Source of the DNA: Urbifossiella sp046350095
Lineage (GTDB): Bacteria > Planctomycetota > Planctomycetia > Gemmatales > Gemmataceae
Assembly: GCA_046350095.1 (NCBI GenBank)
Contig: JAXMBA010000004.1
Coordinates: 682,001-746,000 of the forward strand
Direction of reading: 5' to 3'
Length of the DNA: 64,000 nt
Below, one piece after another: positions 35,860 to 48,100 of this stretch (the first letter of the stretch is position 1; each line of letters begins with the position of its first letter). The notes below the pieces were generated by a model that made no database searches, was not told the origin of the DNA, and saw only the letters and a program-made list of their open reading frames with translations. The translations under genes and the position numbers were made by a program.

Positions 35860-36121
35860 CGGCGGTCCTCGGAGCGGTGCGGGCCATTGTTCTAGTGCGC
35901 CGGGCGGCCGTCCGGTCGCCTTGATTCGCCCCGAACGACGGCTAGAATGTTCCGCGGCCAGACGCCCCTTTCCCGCGCCCGGGCCGCGCCGAATCCTTGT
36001 CGCCCCGTCGGCCCTCCAACCCGGGTCGATCCATCGCCGGACGCGGATTTGATGGCCCGGGCCGCCGCGCATAGGATGGGGACAGACGACGGCCCCGCGG
36101 CCGACCTCCGGAGACGGCTCG

Positions 36122-38704
<2,583 letters not shown>

Positions 38705-38729
38705 CGCCAAGACGAGTGTCGGTTCTTCA

Positions 38730-38767
38730 CCGGGCCGCGGGTGCACCCCGCGGCCCGGCCGCGTTTT
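38730..38767 (+). terminator. Intrinsic terminator of clpC
   Basis: A perfect 12-bp GC stem (38730-38741 with 38747-38758, loop TGCAC) followed after five bases by TTTT, 26 bp past the clpC stop. Confidence 0.8.
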
Positions 38768-38832
38768 CCGGCGGGGCCGAAAATAACCGCCTGGCCGGCT
38801 TGACTCTCGCGGCCCCGAACTTAAGATGAGAG

Positions 38833-38905
38833 TGCGGGGTAGAGCAGTGGTAGCTCGGCAGGCTCATAACCTGCAGGTCGCGGCGTTCAATTCCCGCCCC
38901 CGCAA
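38833..38905 (+). tRNA. tRNA-Met(CAU), initiator-like, with a bulged T-stem
   Basis: The acceptor stem TGCGGGG pairs with CCCCGCA, the D-arm is GAGC/GCTC, the anticodon arm is GCAGG-CTCATAA-CCTGC (anticodon CAT), and A73 follows; CCA is not encoded. The D-arm has the A11:U24 pair typical of initiators, but 1:72 is a U-A pair rather than a mismatch, and the anticodon stem has AGG/CCU instead of GGG/CCC. The T-arm has one base too many: GCGG(C)G-TTCAATT-CCCGC pairs only with a C bulged out. An elongator or slightly decayed copy is possible. A terminator hairpin follows at once. Confidence 0.85.
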
Positions 38906-38908
38906 CTT

Positions 38909-38943
38909 AACGACTCCGAGGCAACCCCTCGGAGTCGTTTCAT
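38909..38943 (+). terminator. Terminator after the tRNA
   Basis: A 13-bp stem (38909-38921 with 38927-38939) with loop CAACC, followed by TTTCATTTC-like T-rich sequence. It starts four bases after the tRNA. Confidence 0.8.
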
Positions 38944-39170
38944 TTCTCAGCCTTTGTGTCGGAATTGCCGGCTGTCGTGCGGTAAAAATTGGGCGAAACG
39001 GCAAAGTCACCCTTAAGCGCGTGGTCGGTCCTTTTTATCATCACTTTACCGAAACACGACACGGATCGTTAACCGCCCTCGCTCTCCCCTTCGCGGGCGG
39101 CCGGACTTACTTGACCACTGGCCGATCAAGACAACCCACCACGCTGCCGCACCCCGGAGTGGCACCACCC

Positions 39171-42100
39171 ATGCGCCGCACCCGCACTTCGTCAACCCCG
39201 AACGATGTTCTTGAATTGGAACCCCTTGAGGCACGGGACGTACCAGATGCAACGCCGTTCAACCTGAGTGCCGGCAACTTTACTCAGGACTGGACGAACA
39301 TCGGACTTATCTCGACCAACGACGATTGGTCCGGCGTGCCAAGTATCGAGGGATATCGCGGGGACGGGCTCGCGACCGGGACCGGGGCGGACCCGCAACT
39401 CGTCGTCGGGACCGGCACCCCCGTTCTCGACGTAAACGCGAACCAGACCAACCCTAACACCTTCACGACCGGCGGTGTGACCGAATTCCACATCGCAGAC
39501 CCGGTCGTCGCCCTCGCCGGGTCGGGCACTGCGAAGGCGCCTTACATAGTCATTTACTTAAACACGCTAGGCCGGACGAGTATCAACGTCGCGTACAATC
39601 TCCGCGACATCGAAGGGTCTACGGACAGCGCGAACCAACAGATCGCACTTCAGTACCGTGTGGGGACATCGGGTAACTTCATTAACCTGCCCGCCGGGTA
39701 TGTCCCCGACGCCACCCAAATTAGCGCCGCCGTTCTGGTAACCCCGGTCAGCGCCACCCTACCGAGCGACGCGGACAATCAGCCGAACGTTCAAGTTCGC
39801 ATCATCACGACTGACGCGGCCTCGAATGACGAGTGGGTCGGCATCGACGACATCGTTGTCACGTCCTCCCCAGGCAGCGCGGTCGCCCCGAACATTACCG
39901 TTCAGCCGTCGAACCAAACGGTGACCGCGGGAAGTAACGCGACATTCACCGCAGCCGCGAGCGGGTCGCCAACGCCGGGCGTGATCTGGCAGGTCAAGGT
40001 GCCCGGTGGCAGCTTCACCGACCTGTCCAACACCGGCGTTTACAGCGGCGTGGACACGAACACGCTGACCGTCACCGGTTCCACCGTGTCCCTCAGTGGC
40101 AACCTGTACCGGGCCGTGTACACGAACGGTGCCGGAAGCGCCATGACGAACGAGGTGAGTCTCACCGTCAACTCGGCCGCGATCACGGTCACGCCGGCGA
40201 CACTCCCGGACCCGGTTCTTTCCACGACTTACAACCAGACCATTACTGCTTCCGGCGGGAGCAACACGTTTACCTTCAGCGTGAGCGCGGGTGCCCTGCC
40301 CGACGGGCTAACCCTGTCCGGCGCCGGCGCCCTGACCGGCACCCCGACGCTGTCGGGCACCTACAACTTCACCGTGCGGGCCACCGACGCCTTCGGTAGC
40401 ACCGGCACCCGCTCCTACACCCTCGTCGTACCGCTCGTCCTGAGCCCGGCAGGCCTCCCGAATGGCACTCAGGGCGTGGCGTATAGCCAAACCGTCACCG
40501 TCGCCGGCGGCGTCGCTCCGTACCTGTTCTCCGTATCGACCGGCGCCCTCCCCGACGGGTTGACGCTGGACGCGAACAGTGGCGCCATTACCGGCATGCC
40601 GAGCGTGGCTAACACGTTCAACTTCACCGTCACGGCGACGAACGGCGCCGGCCGGGCGGGGAGCCGGGCGTACAGCGTGGTCGTCGCGCCGTCGGCGAGC
40701 GTGTCGTCGATCGTCCGCACGGCCGGGCCGGACACGAACGCCGCGGCGGTCAGCTGGACGGTTACGTTCAGCCAGGCAGTGTCAGGGTTAACCGACACAA
40801 ACTTCACATTAACGGACCTCTCGAACAGCCTCACCGGCGAGGGGATCACGTCGGTCGCTCCCGTTGGTGGGGCACCCGCGACTCTGTGGACGGTCACCGC
40901 CTCGACCGGCACCGGCGACGGCACGCTTCGTCTGAACGCGACCAGCGCCGCCGGCGTGAGCCCGACCCTCATCAACCTGCCGACGAGCGTGACCACGGCC
41001 GACTACGCCGTGGACAAGACCGCCCCGACGGTCGTGATCGGCGCCCCGTCCGTGTCGCTGACCGCGGGCGGGCCGGTGACGTTCACCGTCACGTACTCGG
41101 GGGCGGACGCGATCACACTGGCCCCCGGCGACGTGACGTTGAATGCGACCGGCGTGTCCGCGACGGTCGGCGTATCCGGCTCGGGTAACACCCGAACGGT
41201 GACGCTCACGGGCATCACCGGGAACGGATCCCTCGGCATCAGCCTTGCGGCGGGCACGGCTTCCGACAACGCCGGTAACACCGCCCCGGCCGCCGGGCCG
41301 AGTGCGACCGTTGAGGTGGACAACACTCCGCCGACGGTTTTCAGCGTGATGCGGGTCGGGGCCGCGGGCGTGACCAACGCGGTGACGGTGCAGTACACGG
41401 TGACGTTCAGCGAGGCGGTGAGTCTCGGCGCGACGCCGTTCACGACGAGGACGACCGGGACACTGTCCGGGGTGTCTGTGGGGAGCGTGACCGGCGGCCC
41501 GACCGTCTACACGGTGACGGTGAACGCGGGCGTGGGCGACGGCACCCTAAGCCTGGACGTGCCCCCAGCGTCCACCGTGCGCGACGCGGCCGGGAACGCT
41601 GTGGCGCCGTTCGCCGCCGGGGAGGTCTTCACGATCGACCGGACGGCCCCGGCCGTCACAATCGATCCGCCCTCCGCGACGCTCACGGCCGGCGGCCCGG
41701 TGTCGTTCCTGGTCACGTACGCCGACGCGAACCTCATCCCGTTTACGCTGCTGGCCGCACAGGTTCAGTTGAACCGGACCGGCAGCGCGGACGCGACGGT
41801 GACCGTGAGCGGCAGTGGCAGCACGCGGACGGTGACGCTGACGGGCATCACGGGCGACGGCACCCTCAGCATCAGCCTGCCGCCAGGCACGGCAGCGGAC
41901 GCGGCCGGCAACCAGGCGACGGCGGCCGGCCCGAGTACGGTCGTGACTGTCGACAACACGGCCCCGACGGTCACGGCCGTGACGCGAGTGGGAAGCGCCC
42001 TCACGAACGCGGCGACGGTACGGTATTCGGTCACGTTCAGCGAAGCCGTAACGGGGGTCTCGCCGGCCCGATTCACGCCCGTGGGGGCGACGTTGACGGG

Positions 42101-45100
42101 GCTTTCCGTCGTCAGCCCGGTGACGGGCGGCCCGACCACCTACCTCGTGGACGTGAACACCGGCAGCGGCGACGGCGACCTGGGGCTCGACGTTCCGGCC
42201 AGTCTGTCGATCACGGACGCAGTCGGGAACGCATTGGCGACGACCTTCACCAGCGGCGAGCGTTTCATCCTCGACCGCACCGCCCCTACCGTGATTATCG
42301 GCGCGCCGTCCGTCACGCTGACCCGCGGCGGCCCGGTGTCCTTCACGATCACCTATTCCGACGCGAACGGGGTGACTGCGAGCCTGGTTCCGGGACAGGT
42401 GACACTGAACCCGACCGGCGGCGTGACCGCGACCATCGGGGTGACCGGTAGCGGCAACACCCGGACGGTCACGCTGACCAGCATCACGGGGAACGGAACG
42501 CTCGGAATCTCGATCGCGGCGAACACCGCCACGGACGGGGCCACCAACCCGGCCCCGTCCGCCGGCCCGAGCGCCACGTTCATCGTGGACAACACGGCGC
42601 CATCGGTCACCAGCATAGTGCGAGCTGGGGCGAACCCGACGAGTGCCGCGTCGGTGCCGTTCACCGTGACCTTTGACGAGGACGTGGGCACCCCGGCGCT
42701 CGGCGCGTTCACCCTGAGCACCACGGGCACCCTGTCGGGAGCCAGCGTCACCTCGGTGACGCCGGTGAACGCCCGGACGTACACCGTAGCCGTGGCGACC
42801 GGCAGCGGCGACGGGACGATACGGCTCGACGTCTCGGCGGCGGGCGGCATCACTGACGCGGCCGGCAACCCGCTCGCCGTCGGGTTCACGACCGGGGAGG
42901 CATTCACCGTCCTGAAGACTGCACCGGCCGTGGCCACAATCAGCCCCGCCAACGGCAGCGTCGTCGGCCCCGCCGGCTACGGCGGCTCCGTCAGCGGCAC
43001 CGCGGCCGACGCGTTGGGCGGCACGGTGCCGTCGGTGTCTGTCACCATCCGTCGGTCGTCGGACTTACTGTTCTGGACGGGGTTCGCCTGGGCGGGCAGC
43101 GGCACTCTCGCCGCGACTGTGATTGGCACGACGTGGTCGGTCCCCTTCCCTCCCACGGCTCAGGACACCGGGCTGACTTACACGATCAACAGCTCGGCGA
43201 CCGACGCCGCCGGGAACAACCGCACGGCCACAGCGATTGCTTACCAGTGGGACGCCGCCCCGGCCGCCGCGACCGTCGCCCTCGCGTCGAGCGTATTCGG
43301 CCCCGGCGGTTGGCCCGGCAGCGTCGGCGGTGTGACGACAGATACCGGCCCGGCGGGCGTGGCCGCTGTGTACGTGGTTGTTACGCGCTCCTCGGACGGC
43401 TTCAACTACGACGCGACAACCCAGACCTGGGTCGCCGGGGCGGTTACTAACACGGTGGCACCGGCCGGCGGCAGTTGGTCCCTGCCAGTGCCGACGGCCC
43501 AACTCGCGCACGACGTCAGTTACACCGTCAGCGCCGCCGCCGTGGACGCCGTCGGAAATACGCAGGGCAGCCCCGCGTCGGGGACGTTCGGCTTCGACGA
43601 CGTTGCTCCGACGTCCACGATCACGACACCGGTCGCCGCGTACGTCGGGCCGGTCGCCTGGCCGGCGTCGAGTCAGATCGCGGGCACCGTAAGCGATACC
43701 GGCAGTTCGAGCGTCGCTGGCGTCGCGGTCCGCATCTTCCGGTCGTCGGACGGGTTCTTCTGGGACGGCAGCAGCTGGCAGGCGGCCTCCACGAGCGTCG
43801 CCGCTACGGTAATGGCCGGCTCGTGGTCCTACCCGCTCCCCGCTACCGCCCTTGCGGACGAGGTGACGTACACCCTCACGAGCACCGCGACCGACGGCGC
43901 CGGGAATGTTCAGGCTACACCTGGTAGCACATCGTTCACGTGGGACGCAACCGTCCCACAGCAGACGATTACGACCCCCGCTGCAGGGTCGTTTGTGAAT
44001 CCGGTCGGTTTCACCGGCTTCACAGGCACTACTGCCGATCCCGGCGCCGCCGCGTCTGGCGTCGCAAGCGTGAGCCTGACTCTGACCCGCACCTCCGACG
44101 GCTTGGTGTGGGACGGAACTGCGTTCGTCAGCGGTCCGGCGTCCGTACTGGCCTCCATCGCCGGCGGCGCCTGGTCGTACAGCTTCAACCCGGCTGACCT
44201 CACGGACGGTGTGACATACACCCTCGCGGCGACCGCCCGCGACGTGGCCGGGAACCTGGGAACGCCCGCCACCGCGTCCTTCACCCTGGACGCGACCGGG
44301 CCGACCGTCACGATCAACGCTCCGGCCGCGGGCTCGACGGTCACCGCCTCCGGGTGGGGTGGCCTCGCCGGCAACGCGGCCGACGCCGGGGCGGGCGTGC
44401 AACTTGTTGAGTTCCGTGTCCTCACGGCCGGCGGCCTGGTTTGGAACGGCGGGACTTTCGCCCCCACCGGCAGTTGGTTCGTCGCGACCGGCACCACGAC
44501 TTGGTCCGACGCCTTCGCGTTCACCAACTTCCCCGCCGCCGGCGGCTACCGTGTCGAGGCCCGCGGACGGGACTTCGTCGGCAACATCGGCCCGGTCGCG
44601 TCCGTCGATTTCACCGTGAGCGTGCCCGAGGTGACAAACATCGCGCGGCTGTCGCCGGTGGTGGCCGTGTCGAACACGACCGCCCCGGTCACCTGGCGCG
44701 TCACCTTCACCGACCCCGTGTCCGGTGTCACCGCCGCGAACTTCGCTCTCGTCGGGTCGTTCGCCGCCGGCTCCGCGATCATTGGCGCGACTCCGGTCGG
44801 GGGGTCGGTGCCGGCCGTCGCCTGGGACCTGACCGCGACTACCCCGGCGGCCGGGACGGGCGACCTCGGCCTCAATTACGTGTCGAACATGAACCTCACG
44901 CCTGTCGTCGCATCGGCGACCGTCGCCGGCGCGGTCTACACTCTCGACCGCATCGCCCCGACCGTCGCGGTCTCGAACGATGCCCCGGGCGCAGTGATCC
45001 GCGTGAACCAAGCGGTCCGATACACCGTCACCTTCGCCGACGACACCGGCCTCGGCGTGCTCGGGCTCACGCCCGGGGACGTGGCCAACGCGATCACGAC

Positions 45101-48100
45101 GGGCGCGGCTCCGTTCGGCGTTAGTAACTTCACCTTCGACGGGGTGGCCACCTACACGTTCGACGTGACCCTCACTGGTGACGGTGACTTCCGGCTGCGG
45201 CTTGCCGCGCCAGCCGTTGTGGACCTTGCCGGCAACTCTCTCAGCGCCCCTGTCACCGATGCCACCGTGCTCACCGGGGACGGAACCGCCCCGACGGTAT
45301 TCTCGGTCGTGCCTGTCGGCTCGAGCCCGACCACGGCCGCGACCATCGCCTACACCGTCACTTTCTCCGAGCCCGTTACCGGGGTAGACGACGCCGACTT
45401 CTTCGTCACCACAACGGGCTCGATCACGCCCGGTGCGGTGTCGGTGTCCGGCAGCGGCTCCACCTATACCGTGACCGTGGACACCGGCACCGGTGACGGT
45501 ACCCTCCGCCTGGACGTGTTGAACGACGGCACGATTCTCGACGCCGCCGGGAACTCGCTCGCCACCGGGTCCACGACTGCTGCCGCGATCACCATCGACC
45601 GCACCGCCCCGGCGGCGAGTATCGCACTCGCCGCCGGCCAGACGACGCCCACCCACGAGCAGCCGGTCCGGTTTGTAGTCACCTTTTCGGAACCAGTCTT
45701 CGGCTTCGACGAGGCCGACGTCACACTCGTCGGCACGGCCGGCGGGGTCGCCACCGCCACGAAGTCCGTAACGAACCCGAGCGGAGACGACCGGACGTAC
45801 CTCGTCGCCGTGTCCGGCCTGACCGCCGACGGGACGGTCGGCATCATCGTGACTGCCGGGGCCGCGGCCGACGCCGCCGGCAACCTGTCCACGGTCGCCG
45901 TCTCCTCCCAGACGATCACGATCGACCTGACTGCACCGTTCGTCACGGGCATCACCCGCCTCGGCTCGACACCCACGAATGCCTCGTCGGTCGGCTACGC
46001 TGTGACCTTCTCGGAAGCCGTCGGTGGCGTGGACGCGGGCGACTTTGCCCTCGTCACCGCCGGCCTGAGCGGGGCGTCAATCACGAGTGTCGGCGGCGGC
46101 GGCGCGAGTTGGACGGTGTTGGTGAACACCGGCGGCGGCAGCGGTACCCTCCGGCTGGACCTCAGACCGACCGCGAGCGCGACCGACGCCGCGGGCAACA
46201 CCCTCGTCGCGGGCGGTCTCACGGGCGAGGTGTACGACCTCGACCGCACCCCGCCGGTCGCCACTGTCGTGGCGCCGACGCCGGCCCTGCGGAACATCCC
46301 CGTCGGCGGCATCACCGTAACGTTCGACCAGGCCGTGATCGGCCTCGACGCGGCCGACTTCACCCTGACCCGCGACGGGTTCGCACTCGACCTGTCCGCC
46401 GCCCAGCTGTCGGGTGGCGGCTCCGCCTACACCCTCGGCAACCTCACCGGGCTCACCGCCGCTGGGGGCGGATACGTCCTCACCCTCAGGGCAAGCGGCT
46501 CGGGAATCGCGGACACCGCGGGTAACCCGCTCGCGGCGGACGCCGGCACCACCTTCACCGTCGATGTCGCGGCCCCGACCGTCACCATTACGCCGGTCGT
46601 CGTCGGTCCGACGAACGCGGCGACGGTCGCGTTTACCGTCGGCTTCAGCGAAGACGTACTCGGGGTGGACACTGACGCAGCCGGCGGCTTCGACTTCTTC
46701 GCCGTCACCGGCACGGCCCCGGGTGCTGCCATCCTGAGCATCGTGCCCGTGACGGCTGGCCTGTTCACGGTCACCGTCGCCACCGGCGGCGGGGAAGGAA
46801 CCCTCGGTCTGGTGCTGGGCGCGAATACCGTCATCTCCGACGGGGCCGGCAACGCCGTCGGCGGGCTCCCCGCCGCGAGCAGTTTTACGACCGTCGATCA
46901 CATCCGGCCGACCGTATCGATCACCGACGGCGACGCCGACGGGGTCGTGGCCCTGAACGTCGGGGTCACGTTCACCGTGGACGTACTCGACGCCGGCGGC
47001 GTGCTCGGCACGCTGACGGCGGGCAACTTCGAGAACGCCGGCAGCGCGGGCGTCACGGTCGGAGCGGTTACCGAAACCACCATCAGCGGCGGCAAGCGGT
47101 TCACGCTCGCGGTCACTCCGACGTCGGGCGGCACGCTCCAGTTGCGGCTCAAGGCCGGTGCCACTGTCACCGACACCGCGGGTAACACGCCGGTGCTGCC
47201 GGCGACGGGCCGCGTACTGACCGTGGACGCCGCCGCCCCGACCGTCACCGTCGCCCGCGCCGCCGGGCAAGCCGCGGTCACCAACTCGCAGCCGGTCCGG
47301 TTTGCGGTCGCGTTCAGCGAACCGGTCGTCCGGTTCGGGCCGAGCGGCGTCCAGCTCAACGGGCCGGGCGCGGCCGGGGCGGCGGTGGGTGTCAGCGGCG
47401 ACGGACAATCGTTCGTCGTCACCGTGTCCGGCCTCTCGGCCGACGGGCTGGTCACACTCACCGTCCCCGCCGGAGTCGTCACGGACGTGGCCAGCAACCT
47501 CAACGCCGGGTCCGCGGGCGGTGACAACGCGGTGACACTTGACACCGTACCGCCCGCCGTCGGCAGCCCCGCCCTCGACCCGGCCAGCGACACCGGCGCG
47601 GCTGACGGCGTCACGGCCGACGCCACCCCAACGTTCACCGGGTCCGCCGAAGCCGGCGCGACCGTCGAACTCTTCGAGGGGAGCACCCGGCTCGGCACCG
47701 CCACCGCCACAGCGGCCGGCTGGACAATCACGGCCAGCGCTCTCGGGGACGGGCCGCACACGGTCTTCGCCCGCGCCTCCGACGCGGCCGGCAATTCTGC
47801 CGACTCCGCGCCGCTCACCGTCACCATCGACACCACGCGCCCGGCAGTGAGCGTCACCCGCGGCCCCGGCCAGGCCGCTTCCGTGATCGGTACGGCAGTC
47901 GGCGTCGGCGTCACGTTTACCGTCACCACGACGCAGGCGGTCGGCCCACTGGACCCGGCAGCGGTGAGCGTCGTCGGGACGGCCGGCGGTACCATCACGG
48001 GCGTCAGCGGCAGCGGCACCACGTTCGTGGTCACGGTCGGGGGCATCACCCGACCCGGCAGTGTGTCCGTGTCCGTCGCCGCTGGGGCTGCCGCCGACGT

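Noticed and set aside
38826..39170. N-terminal extension of the second giant protein
   Set aside because: The frame runs through the tRNA and its terminator; the ATG at 39171 places the exoprotein motif near the N-terminus.
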